DNA from: a bacterium UBP8_UBA6595
GTDB lineage: Bacteria > Margulisbacteria > Marinamargulisbacteria > UBA6595
Length of the DNA stretch: 17,959 bases
NCBI GenBank assembly: GCA_002433595.1
Contig: DJIL01000002.1
Location: forward strand, 1 to 17,959
Direction of reading: 5' to 3'
Of this stretch, positions 6,754 through 15,500 are shown piece after piece (within the stretch, counting starts at the first letter, position 1; each line of letters opens with the position of its first letter). The translations under genes and the position numbers were made by a program. Under the pieces are notes generated by a model, which was given only the letters and a program-made list of their open reading frames with translations, was not told the origin of the DNA and did no database searches.

Positions 6754-8551
6754 ATCCACGCTTGAGTTGATCAAAATACTGTTTCGTGTGGGTACGAACC
6801 ACCGGAAAAAGCATTAGCAAGGCAATTCCATTGGGAATAACCATTAAGCCAATCGCTAAATCAGACAAGCTCAAAACAACGGACAGATTTAATATCGAAC
6901 CTAAAAATATCACCCCAATAAATAGCAGTTTAAATATTGGTATGCCGCGTTTACCAAATGTATACATAACCGCCGTTTCGCCATAGTAAGACCACGTAAT
7001 CAATGTTGAGTAAGCAAAAAACAGAACCGCAATTGCCAGAAAAATAGAGCCAAATCCTGTAAAAAAGTGATCAAACGCAACGACCGTCAAATCAATTCCC
7101 GATAATGACTGAACCCATGCAAGCTGATCAATATGCCACGGCCGATCCGATTGAAACTCCACCCATATCGGCTGATTGACCCGATGGGACTGCCCCCATT
7201 GGGCTAAATCCACTACCACATAGTTCCAATGCTCGGAATCGCGAACCACCAACTGATCCGACACCGCTGCGTCCGGATGCACCAGTTGAACCGTCATAAC
7301 CGGCTTGGCCGCGTCCGCTGAATCATACAAACGAACCCACCGATTGCCCGATCCCATACTTGAAAATCTCAGATGGGTCGCTGTACTGGCTGGCGACAAC
7401 TCGATACGATCTGACCGCTCAACCACATGCCCCAAAAATGCCAAAACGTTACCCGAGTAATGAGGGGATAGCGTCAATGGGTTGGGCGGGGCTTGATCCG
7501 TAATATGCCACTGCGTCTGCGTCATCGACACCCGGTCAAATGTCACCGGGGTGCCCGTTTGAAAATACCGCCCATCCCCAAAATACCCACTCATAATAAT
7601 CACCATCGCCGTGGCCGTACACACAATCATCGTGTCAATCAAAGGCCCCAACGTCGCTACAACCCCTTCCCGAATCGGATAATTGGTTTTAACCGCCGCA
7701 TGCGCTACTGAAGCCGAGCCCAACCCCGCCTCATTGGAAAATACCCCGCGCCGAACGCCCCAAATCATGACCATGCCCACGGAGCCACCCGCAACCGCAC
7801 TGCCCGTAAAAGCATCATACACAATAATTGAAAATACTGTAGGAATATGATGCGCATTCATCACACAAATGACAATGGCCGCTATCAAATAAACGGCACA
7901 CATGATCGGCACAATGCGAGCCGCCACCCGACCAATCCGGCTAATCCCGCCCATAATAACCCCACCCACCAACACCATTAACACCAACCCGGTTAACCAA
8001 GCCGGAATCCCATGATGCGTGGCCAGTACCGAAGCCGCTTGATTGGCCTGAAATAAGTTGCCTGCCCCATACGCCCCAAGCATAAGGAAAAACCCATACA
8101 GCAACGCCAGTGGTCGCCAACGGGGGCCCAATCCTTTTTCAATATAATACATTGGCCCCCCATAGACGACGCCCGTTTTAGCATCCACATGCCGATACTG
8201 CGTACCCAAAAAGCACTCGGCGTACTTTGTAGCCATTCCAATAAACCCGACTAACCACATCCATAAAATTGCACCGGGCCCCCCCATGGCAATGGCAATC
8301 GACACCCCCGCTATATTGCCCAGGCCAATGGTGCCGGATAATGCCGCTGATAATGCTTGAAAATGCGTGATTTGCCCCGTTTCATTGGGGTCATCGTATC
8401 GCCCTTGGACTAATGCTAAGGCATGCGGTAGCGTACGCAGCTGAATCATCCGCAATCGAATGGTGTAAAACACCCCCAAAAACAAGCACAATCCAGTAAC
8501 TGGATAATACCAAACCCAACCGACTAATGTTGCTATTATTGATTCAATCAT
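6746..8551 (-). CDS. AGCS-family sodium:alanine/glycine symporter with a large inserted domain
   Basis: A 601-residue inner-membrane carrier of the AGCS (alanine or glycine:cation symporter) family, which imports small neutral amino acids with Na+. Family hallmarks are FQALSAALSGTIGLGNIAGV (64-83), GGPGAILWMWLVGF (90-103), GGPMYYIEKGLG (131-142) and RRGVFSNEAGLGSA (267-280). The match resumes at YSTLITWSYYGE (514-525). Ordinary members have about 450-550 residues. The excess lies between SGYF (321) and the next membrane span near 500: roughly residues 325-487 form a polar stretch rich in short beta-like segments with several Trp, set between two membrane segments and probably extracytoplasmic. 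No frameshift is visible, so this is one fused polypeptide. A promoter and an inverted repeat lie just upstream. Convergent with comM. Confidence 0.92.
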   Translation of the reverse strand: MIESIIATLVGWVWYYPVTGLCLFLGVFYTIRLRMIQLRTLPHALALVQGRYDDPNETGQITHFQALSAALSGTIGLGNIAGVSIAIAMGGPGAILWMWLVGFIGMATKYAECFLGTQYRHVDAKTGVVYGGPMYYIEKGLGPRWRPLALLYGFFLMLGAYGAGNLFQANQAASVLATHHGIPAWLTGLVLMVLVGGVIMGGISRIGRVAARIVPIMCAVYLIAAIVICVMNAHHIPTVFSIIVYDAFTGSAVAGGSVGMVMIWGVRRGVFSNEAGLGSASVAHAAVKTNYPIREGVVATLGPLIDTMIVCTATAMVIIMSGYFGDGRYFQTGTPVTFDRVSMTQTQWHITDQAPPNPLTLSPHYSGNVLAFLGHVVERSDRIELSPASTATHLRFSSMGSGNRWVRLYDSADAAKPVMTVQLVHPDAAVSDQLVVRDSEHWNYVVVDLAQWGQSHRVNQPIWVEFQSDRPWHIDQLAWVQSLSGIDLTVVAFDHFFTGFGSIFLAIAVLFFAYSTLITWSYYGETAVMYTFGKRGIPIFKLLFIGVIFLGSILNLSVVLSLSDLAIGLMVIPNGIALLMLFPVVRTHTKQYFDQLKRGFK

Positions 8552-8553
8552 AG

Positions 8554-8567
8554 TGATAAACTTATCA
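8554..8567. promoter_or_regulatory. Inverted repeat over the symporter transcription start
   Basis: TGATAA-AC-TTATCA is a perfect dyad with a 2-bp centre. It covers the transcription start predicted from the symporter promoter (about 8563) and ends 3 bp before the start codon, as expected for a repressor operator or a small 5' hairpin. Confidence 0.4.
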
Positions 8568-8569
8568 AA

Positions 8570-8598
8570 ATTTTACCAAGTATTGAGTTGATATGCAA
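8570..8598 (-). promoter_or_regulatory. Candidate promoter of the symporter gene
   Basis: On the minus strand TTGCAT (8598-8593), 17 bp, then TAAAAT (8575-8570) resembles a sigma70 promoter. It predicts a leader of about 12 nt with no Shine-Dalgarno site. Confidence 0.5.
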
Positions 8599-8600
8599 CT

Positions 8601-8614
8601 ATAGTATATACTAT
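8601..8614. promoter_or_regulatory. 14-bp perfect AT-rich palindrome between divergent genes
   Basis: ATAGTATATACTAT is a perfect inverted repeat directly upstream of the symporter -35 box and about 60 bp before the divergent small gene. It could be a shared operator; in such AT-rich DNA chance is also possible. Confidence 0.35.
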
Positions 8615-8675
8615 TATTTATTTATATATAGATAGACTATATGTATTAGTAAACTATATTAAAAATGTAAATAAC

Positions 8676-9098
8676 ATGAGCACACACAACCCGCTATCAC
8701 TGACCTGCCGCACACTCTTGATCCCGGTTATTTCAGCATTATTGGGCATGGGTTTCCTTGTGGAAATAATCACAACACCCACTACCGCAAAACCCGTCTA
8801 TGCTCGCAATGTTGATATCTTAATTATTGACGACGGGGCCTATTATATCGATGATACGGACGCAGAGTCTTTCGACGATTATACCCGCTACAATGAATAC
8901 GATGAGTACGATGAGTACAGTAAATACAATGAAAATAGAAATAGCAATCGTCCCTACGACATGTATGACAACGAGCATAACCAACAATTTAAAGATACCG
9001 CTAACACGGTGTTTGATCTTATTGAACAAAATTTAATGCTCGATCACCACACCACCGACGATGGTATTTACTTTCAAGATGGGTTTCAAACAATTTAG
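8676..9098 (+). CDS. Small secreted or anchored Asp/Tyr-rich protein of unknown function
   Basis: I do not recognise this 140-residue protein. The N-terminus (about 12-33) is hydrophobic and is followed by a Thr/Ala-rich stretch ending in PVYAR near residue 44, which could be a signal-peptide cleavage region, so export is inferred. The remainder is strongly acidic: IIDDGAYYIDDTDAESFDDY, then a low-complexity run of Tyr-Asn/Asp-Glu triplets (YNEYDEYDEYSKYNE) and an Asp/His-rich C-terminus. Such composition suggests a flexible, possibly cation-binding or surface-interacting protein, but nothing is diagnostic. A 9-bp exact duplication (8901-8918) lies in the Tyr/Asp run. A weak promoter, TAGACT-16-TATATT (8633-8660), may precede it, again with a very short leader and no Shine-Dalgarno site. 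The frame is open and the AT-rich promoter region fits a real gene. Confidence 0.65.
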   Translation: MSTHNPLSLTCRTLLIPVISALLGMGFLVEIITTPTTAKPVYARNVDILIIDDGAYYIDDTDAESFDDYTRYNEYDEYDEYSKYNENRNSNRPYDMYDNEHNQQFKDTANTVFDLIEQNLMLDHHTTDDGIYFQDGFQTI

Positions 9099-9131
9099 CC
9101 CCGTCCCTCTTATAGGCTTACCCCACCAAGC

Positions 9132-9160
9132 TCGACAAACCCACACGCATCCAGTATCCT
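9132..9160 (+). promoter_or_regulatory. aspS operon promoter, predicted to make a leaderless mRNA
   Basis: TCGACA (9132-9137, five of six matches to the -35 consensus), a 17-bp spacer and TATCCT (9155-9160) form a good promoter. Initiation about 7 nt later falls on or beside the first A of the ATG at 9167. No Shine-Dalgarno site is present. Confidence 0.65.
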
Positions 9161-9166
9161 AGATAG

Positions 9167-10936
9167 ATGATGAATCAAACACGTGATCTAGCAGGTCACC
9201 TGAGCAGCCAGCACATTGGAAAAACCGTAACTCTCAATGGCTGGGTCGATGTAGTTCGGGATCATGGGCAACTTATCTTTATTCACGTGCGTGATCACAC
9301 GGGCATTGTCCAGGTGGTTGTCGACCAAGACAATCCGAACTACGCACAGAGCAAGCAACTGCGTAGTGAATACGTTATTGGGGTTACTGGCCCCGTTGTT
9401 GCGCGCGAGTCAGCAGCTAAAAACTTAGATATGGTCACGGGCAGTATTGAAGTTCAGGTTGCCACCCTCATTGTATTTAATGAATCGAAAACACCACCCT
9501 TTGTTATTAGTGAAAAAGAGAGCCAACCTGTTGACGAAGACATTCGGTTACAGCATCGCTATTTGGACTTGCGACGCCCCGCAATGCAAGACCGATTGAT
9601 TCAGCGGCATCGTATCATCAAGGTCGTTCGCGATTACTTCGATCAGCATGACTTTATTGAAGTGGAAACCCCCCTCCTCACTCGAAGCACCCCGGAAGGG
9701 GCTCGCGATTATCTAGTCCCCAGTCGCGTACACTCCAATAGTTTTTATGCTTTACCCCAATCCCCACAACTTTTCAAACAACTGCTGATGATGAGTGGCA
9801 TGGGGCGATACATGCAAATTGCACGGTGTTTCCGTGACGAAGACTTACGCCCCAATCGGCAGCCAGAGTTTACCCAATTGGACTTTGAAGCCAGTTTTAT
9901 TGATGAATCATTTATCATGAATCTAATCAATCCATTGATGCAAGACTTGTTCAAAGCAAGTAATTTACCCTTCACAGAACCCATTCGGACCCTGACCTAT
10001 GCCGATGCCATGGCCCAATACGGCAGTGATAAGCCCGATCTACGGTTTGGCCTTGAATTTGTAGACCTAAACCCCGTATTTGCTCAAACCCAATACAAAA
10101 TTTTTCGCAGTATTTTAGACAATGGGGGCTGCATTAAAGGTATCCGACTACCGAAGCAGTCCTCTAAATTAAGCAAAAGTCGCCTCCAAGATCACTATGC
10201 CAAAACCGTCGTTCCAAAATTAGGCGGCAAAGGCATGACCTGGTTACGGGTGACGGAGAACAAACTGGAATCCAGCGTGTTGCAGTTTTTTTCAGCCGCT
10301 GAGCAAACCGACCTCCAAACTGCCATGGGGGCAAAATCCGATGATGTGATCATGATTATTGCCGATACCGACCCTCAGGCCGTTCACGCTATTTTAGGCA
10401 ACTTGCGCCTGCAAGTAGCCCGGGATTTGGATTTAATTAATACGGACCAAGTCATTGGTTGCTGGATTACCGAATTCCCCCTATTTGAAAGCCGCAACGG
10501 TCAGCTCAATTTATTGCATCATCCCTTTACACAACCCACATCAGATATTACCCAACTAACCACAGAATCCGAGTATTTAGGCATTACCGCTCGAGCCTAT
10601 GATTTGGTCATCAATGGCGAAGAAATTGGTGGGGGTAGCATCCGAATTCATGACGCTGCTTTGCAACGCAAAGTCTTTGATATTGCTGGGCTGAGTGATG
10701 CTGAGATTCAAGAGAAATTCGGGTTTTTCATCCAAGCATTACACTACGGAACCCCACCGCATGGGGGCATGGCTATCGGGTTGGACCGACTGGTTGCTAT
10801 GCTGTGTCAAACCGATTCCATTCGCGATGTCATCGCATTTCCAAAAAATCGTATGGCCGTCTGCCCGCTAACTAAAGCGCCCGCATCGGTTCATATGGAT
10901 CAATTAAACGAACTAAATATACAACTACGAGGTTAA
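9167..10936 (+). CDS. aspS: Aspartyl-tRNA synthetase, bacterial type
   Basis: A class II synthetase of 589 residues that charges tRNA with aspartate in the cytoplasm. The N-terminal OB anticodon-binding domain spans about 1-110. Class II motif 2 is RCFRDEDLR with QPEFTQLDFEASF (220-244). The bacteria-specific GAD insertion lies at about 290-430, and motif 3 is GMAIGLDRLVAM near 535. The anticodon domain carries His at VVRDHG (H33), the residue reported in non-discriminating AspRS such as that of Pseudomonas aeruginosa, where E. coli has Leu. The enzyme may therefore also make Asp-tRNA(Asn) for GatCAB; this is inference from one site. Two ATGs stand in tandem (9167 and 9170); the first is taken because the promoter points to it. 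First gene of a five-gene unit. Confidence 0.96.
   Translation: MMNQTRDLAGHLSSQHIGKTVTLNGWVDVVRDHGQLIFIHVRDHTGIVQVVVDQDNPNYAQSKQLRSEYVIGVTGPVVARESAAKNLDMVTGSIEVQVATLIVFNESKTPPFVISEKESQPVDEDIRLQHRYLDLRRPAMQDRLIQRHRIIKVVRDYFDQHDFIEVETPLLTRSTPEGARDYLVPSRVHSNSFYALPQSPQLFKQLLMMSGMGRYMQIARCFRDEDLRPNRQPEFTQLDFEASFIDESFIMNLINPLMQDLFKASNLPFTEPIRTLTYADAMAQYGSDKPDLRFGLEFVDLNPVFAQTQYKIFRSILDNGGCIKGIRLPKQSSKLSKSRLQDHYAKTVVPKLGGKGMTWLRVTENKLESSVLQFFSAAEQTDLQTAMGAKSDDVIMIIADTDPQAVHAILGNLRLQVARDLDLINTDQVIGCWITEFPLFESRNGQLNLLHHPFTQPTSDITQLTTESEYLGITARAYDLVINGEEIGGGSIRIHDAALQRKVFDIAGLSDAEIQEKFGFFIQALHYGTPPHGGMAIGLDRLVAMLCQTDSIRDVIAFPKNRMAVCPLTKAPASVHMDQLNELNIQLRG
10929..10932 (+). promoter_or_regulatory. Shine-Dalgarno site for the DEAD-box helicase
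   Basis: GAGG lies 8 nt before the ATG at 10941, overlapping the end of aspS, and supports that start. Confidence 0.6.
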
Positions 10937-10940
10937 CATT

Positions 10941-12560
10941 ATGAGTCAAACTATTTTATTTTCTGAATTGGGATTATCCCAAACAACACTGGATGCTATT
11001 ACACAAAAAGGATTCACACACCCCACTCCCGTTCAAGCCGAAACCATTCCGCGCATTTTGAACGGAACCAACCACATTATCGCCCAAGCTCAAACTGGAA
11101 CTGGGAAAACAGCCGCGTTTGGATTGCCAATTTTAGATGCCATAGACTTTAGTGCCAAGCACACACAAGCCTTAATTTTAGTCCCCACACGGGAACTAGC
11201 GGGTCAAGTCTGTGCGGAATTAGTGTCGCTTTCAGGGCAACATAAAAATACAATCATCCCGGTATATGGCGGTCAACCCATGGATGCACAATGCCGTGCC
11301 CTAAAGCGTGGTGCCTGTATTGTGGTCGGAACCCCCGGTCGAGTCATTGACCATTTGAAGCGAAAAACCTTGCGCGTGGATCAACTGAGCTATTTGATTT
11401 TGGACGAAGCTGACGAAATGCTAAACATGGGCTTTATTGAAGACATTGAATCGGTTATGGAATACACACCCAAAACCACTCGAATTTTGTTATTTTCAGC
11501 CACGATGCCTGACCGTATTCGCACACTAGCTTCCAAATACATACCGGATTATGAGCTCATTAAAGTCAAAACAGAAACGGTCGCGACACCACTAACTGAG
11601 CAACTGTACTTTGAGGTTAAAAATCGCGATAAATTTGAAGCCTTGTGTCGTATTATTGACCATCAAGTCGGGTTTTATGGCATGATTTTTTGCCGAACCA
11701 AACGGGATGTGGATGAAGTCAATAACCAACTGATTCAACGCGGGTACACCAGTGAAGCCATTCATGGCGATATTAATCAAACCCAACGAGAACGGACATT
11801 GAGCCGATTCCGAAGCCAAAGCATTCAAATTTTAGTAGCGACTGATGTGGCGGCTCGCGGTATTGATGTGGACAACTTAACGCACGTTATCAACTATGCA
11901 ATTCCGCAAGACCCCGAAAGCTACGTGCATCGCATTGGGCGAACCGGACGCGCCGGCCAAAGTGGTACGGCTATTACACTTATGACTAGCAATGAATATC
12001 GCCAATTGGTGTTCATTCAAAAATTAGCCAAGACAACAATTGAGCGACGATCAATACCCGCAATCTCTGAAATTGTTGAAAACAAGAAAAAAAGCATTAC
12101 CCATCGATTGGAATACCAGCGTGATACTAACGTGGGGAATCAATACCGAAAATGGGCGGACGAATTGCTTGCCGATTCGGATCCTGGCACCACTGTTGCT
12201 ACAATTTTACAGCATTGTTTTGATAGTGTGCTTAGTACTGATCAATATGCCGAAATTGATACATCCAGCAGATCTGGCAAAAAAAGTAGAGACGGGGGTA
12301 GTAGAGACGGGGGTATGGACAGTCATGGTAAAGCCCGCTTGTTTGTTGCCAAAGGTAAACGTGATAGCATGACGCCTAGGGGTATTATTGCGTTAATTAA
12401 AGAGCATGTTAAGATTAAAGATGCTGATATTCGGCAAATTCAAATTATGGACAATTTCTCATTTGTAAACTTGCCGTTTGATCAAGCCGAAACACTCGTA
12501 AGAAACCTTAAAAAAGGGAGTGATCGGCCCATTATTTCCTACGCAAAAAAACGGCAGTGA
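10941..12560 (+). CDS. deaD: DEAD-box ATP-dependent RNA helicase with DbpA-type RNA-binding tail
   Basis: A 539-residue cytoplasmic RNA helicase that unwinds short RNA duplexes using ATP, most like DeaD/CsdA in layout. Motifs in order are the Q-motif region GFTHPTPVQ (24-32), motif I AQTGTGKT (50-57), PTRELA (82-87), TPGR (131-134), DEAD (155-158), SAT (186-188), then VATDVAARGID and HRIGRTGRAG in the second RecA domain. A polar linker leads to a C-terminal domain (about 463-539, beginning RLFVAKGKRD) that resembles the DbpA RNA-binding domain used by ribosome-assembly and cold-shock helicases. The linker holds a 15-bp exact duplication encoding SRDGG twice. It lies 4 bp after aspS and overlaps the next start as GTGA. 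The DeaD assignment rests on domain layout; a related paralogue is possible. Confidence 0.92.
   Translation: MSQTILFSELGLSQTTLDAITQKGFTHPTPVQAETIPRILNGTNHIIAQAQTGTGKTAAFGLPILDAIDFSAKHTQALILVPTRELAGQVCAELVSLSGQHKNTIIPVYGGQPMDAQCRALKRGACIVVGTPGRVIDHLKRKTLRVDQLSYLILDEADEMLNMGFIEDIESVMEYTPKTTRILLFSATMPDRIRTLASKYIPDYELIKVKTETVATPLTEQLYFEVKNRDKFEALCRIIDHQVGFYGMIFCRTKRDVDEVNNQLIQRGYTSEAIHGDINQTQRERTLSRFRSQSIQILVATDVAARGIDVDNLTHVINYAIPQDPESYVHRIGRTGRAGQSGTAITLMTSNEYRQLVFIQKLAKTTIERRSIPAISEIVENKKKSITHRLEYQRDTNVGNQYRKWADELLADSDPGTTVATILQHCFDSVLSTDQYAEIDTSSRSGKKSRDGGSRDGGMDSHGKARLFVAKGKRDSMTPRGIIALIKEHVKIKDADIRQIQIMDNFSFVNLPFDQAETLVRNLKKGSDRPIISYAKKRQ
12286..12315 (+). repeat. Two exact 15-bp in-frame tandem repeats in the helicase linker
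   Basis: GTAGAGACGGGGGTA is present at 12286-12300 and 12301-12315 with no mismatch, duplicating five residues of the disordered linker before the RNA-binding domain. Confidence 0.9.
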
Positions 12561-15500
12561 GCCGACTCCTCGCGTTTTTCATTCAAAACCCAATTTGGGT
12601 TCGCGCGAGTTTAATCTTATTATTTGGCTTTGGGCTCGTGTCCCTGAGCCAACTCAACCGGTCATTTTTTGCTCCCATTGACCCTAAAACTATTACAATA
12701 ACGACACTGTACCCGGGGGCATCCCCCGAAGAAATTGAACGTGGTATTGTCTTGAAAATTGAAACCAACCTCATTAACTTAGAGGGCATTGATCGCGTGA
12801 CATCCCAATCCTATGAAAATCAGGGGCGTATTACTATTGAAATTAAAAAAGAGGCCAATAGTACCGATGTCTTAGACGATGTGAAGCAAGCAATTGCCCG
12901 TATTGCCACGTTTCCCGATGGCATGGAACCCCCGGTTGTTGTAAAAAACAAAGTTACCGACCGAGCCATTCGTGTGGTGCTAACCGGCGATGTCCCCCTA
13001 AAAACATTGAAAAAAAAAGCAAAAACTATTGAAAACGACCTGCGTGCGTTGGGAACAATTCGCTTAATTGAATTAAGCGGCTTTCCCAGTGAAGAAATCG
13101 ACGTCCAAGTCACCGAATCTAATTTACTGGCACACAACTTAACCATTCGTGCTGTGGGGCAAGCCATTCGCAATGCCAATATTGAAATAACCGGTGGCCA
13201 AATTGAGCAACGCAACGAAACCTTTCTGATTCGCAGCAATACCAAACGCTATACCGCGAATGAATTGGGCACTATTATTGTAAAAACGAACCCAAGTGGA
13301 AGCATTATCCGCTTGAGTGACATTGCGACCGTTACCGACGCGTGGGCCAATACGGCTTATGCCGTATCGTACAACGGAACTCCTGCTGTGACACTCGCCA
13401 TTAACAAAACCCCCGATGAGGATATTTTAGCCATTGTTAAACAGGTCCGTGCTTACGTCGAGCAGTTCAACGCAACCAATACCGATATTCAAGCCTATAT
13501 TAGCGATGACCGCAGCATTGCGTTGCGCCAACGTATTGCATTGCTGTCTAAAAATGGGCTGTTTGGGTTTCTTTTTATTTTATTGATACTGGGGTTGTTT
13601 TTAACCGTATCGATTGCTTTTTGGGTGGCGTTAAGCATCCCCATCTGCTTTATGGGGTTATTTATTGTCGGGGTATGGATTGATTTAACCATTAATGTCA
13701 TTTCCCTATTTGGTATGATTGTTGTGGTGGGTATTTTAGTCGATGATGGCATTGTTATTGCCGAAAGTATTTATCAAAAAATTGAATCCGGTATGAACCG
13801 ACTCGATGCTGCTATTTCCGGTACATTGGACGTTCTGCCTTCCGTTACCGCCGCTATTATTACAACAATTATCGCCTTTATGCCATTTTTTTTCATTGAT
13901 GGTACCATTTCCGATATTCTTAACGATATGGCTGTTGTGGTGATTATCACATTAATTATGTCCCTAATCGAAGGGGCCCTACTATTGCCGGCTCATATTG
14001 CCCATAGTACCCAACGCGCGCCATCCGGCATTCAACTTCGCATCAACCGCTGGATAGATACCCTGCGCTACGATTATTATGCACGGGTCGTTCGTGTGGC
14101 TTGTCAGTATCGTATTCGAACCGTTTTAGTGCCTATTGGTCTATTGATTCTCACCCTATCCGCTGTTAAAAGTGGGCGTATTCCATTTACATTTTTTCCC
14201 TTTGTTGATACCGACACAATCAGTATTGAGCTGGCCTTACCGCCAGGGGCATCGGAAAGTCGTACCCATTATTGGCTCGATACCATTGAAGCCCACGCCT
14301 GGGCCGTAAACCAAACATTCCAAAACCAACGGTCCGACAAAGCACCGGTTATTTTGGCTGTAACCCAACAACTGACAGCGGATCATCGCGGGCAAGTGTT
14401 TATTCAGCTATTGGATGGCGAAACCCGAAATATGGAAAGTTTTCGCATTACCGAAGCCCTTCGCAAGGCTGTTGGCACTATTCCAGAGGCCCAAACCGTT
14501 GCGTTTGGCTCGCGAAGCTTTTTTGGAAACCCCATTGAAATCTCATTACTCGGGGACGACTCCCTTGCCCTAGATGCCGCCAAAGCCCAACTTAAAGCCC
14601 AACTTAAAGCCAACCCTAAACTTAAAGATGTGGTTGAAGCCGACGCCAGTGGCTTGCGTGAAATCCACATTTCGCTTAAGCCAAAGGCTCATCTACTTGG
14701 GTTTACTAGCCAAACAATTTTACAACATATTCGCGACAACATTTTTGGCTATGAAGCTCAGCGTATACAGCGTGGCGATGACGCTATCAAAATATGGGTC
14801 CGCTATACCGAAGCAGATCGTCAATCCATCGCCACGTTAGAACGCATGCAAATTGCAAATGCATCTGGCCAATACCCCGTGGCTAGCTTGGTTAACTTTG
14901 AGATTCGAAATGGCGTCTTGGCTATTAATCACCTGAATGGCTTTCGAGAAGCCAAAGTGTCGGCTGCACTAGCCAATACCCAAGATCCTCTCCCCCCTAT
15001 TTTGGCACGTATTCAAACCCAAGTTTTAGCCCCCTTATTGGCTCAATACCCTACACTTACAGCCACTTTTGGCGGTCAAAAACGTGAAACTGATAAAACA
15101 GCGCAATCGGCTAAAACGGTATTACTTGTCTTACTTTCGGCTATGTTTCTGGTTATTGGCGTGGGGCTGAACTCATTTTTACAAGCGGCTTTAGTGCTTT
15201 GTTTGGTCCCGTTTGGGTTTATTGGCGTGGCTTGGGGGCATGCGATTCACGGTATTAGCATCAATATTTTATCCACGTACGGCATTATCGCTCTAACTGG
15301 AATTACCGTTAATGATGCCATTGTGTTTATTAATCGGTTCAACCGATGCATTCGCGATGGCGACCCCCTAGATACTGCTATTATGACCGCAGCAACCACC
15401 CGGTTTCGGGCTATTATTTTAACATCCCTCACAACTATTTTTGGGCTAGGCCCCTTAATTTTTGAAACCAGTCGTCAGGCTCAATTTCTAATTCCCATGG

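Noticed and set aside
8820..9036. Overlapping 69-codon frames on both strands (8820-9029 minus, 8827-9036 plus)
   Set aside because: They are alternative-frame products of the repetitive Tyr/Asp codons, with low-complexity Ile/Thr/Met content and no initiation signals.
12040..12372. 110-codon plus-strand frame within the helicase gene
   Set aside because: It is a +1 shadow of the helicase linker and RNA-binding region, whose own frame matches the family.
12820..13245. 141-codon antisense frame in the RND gene
   Set aside because: It is the longest shadow frame but lies wholly within a well-supported RND domain and has no motif of its own.
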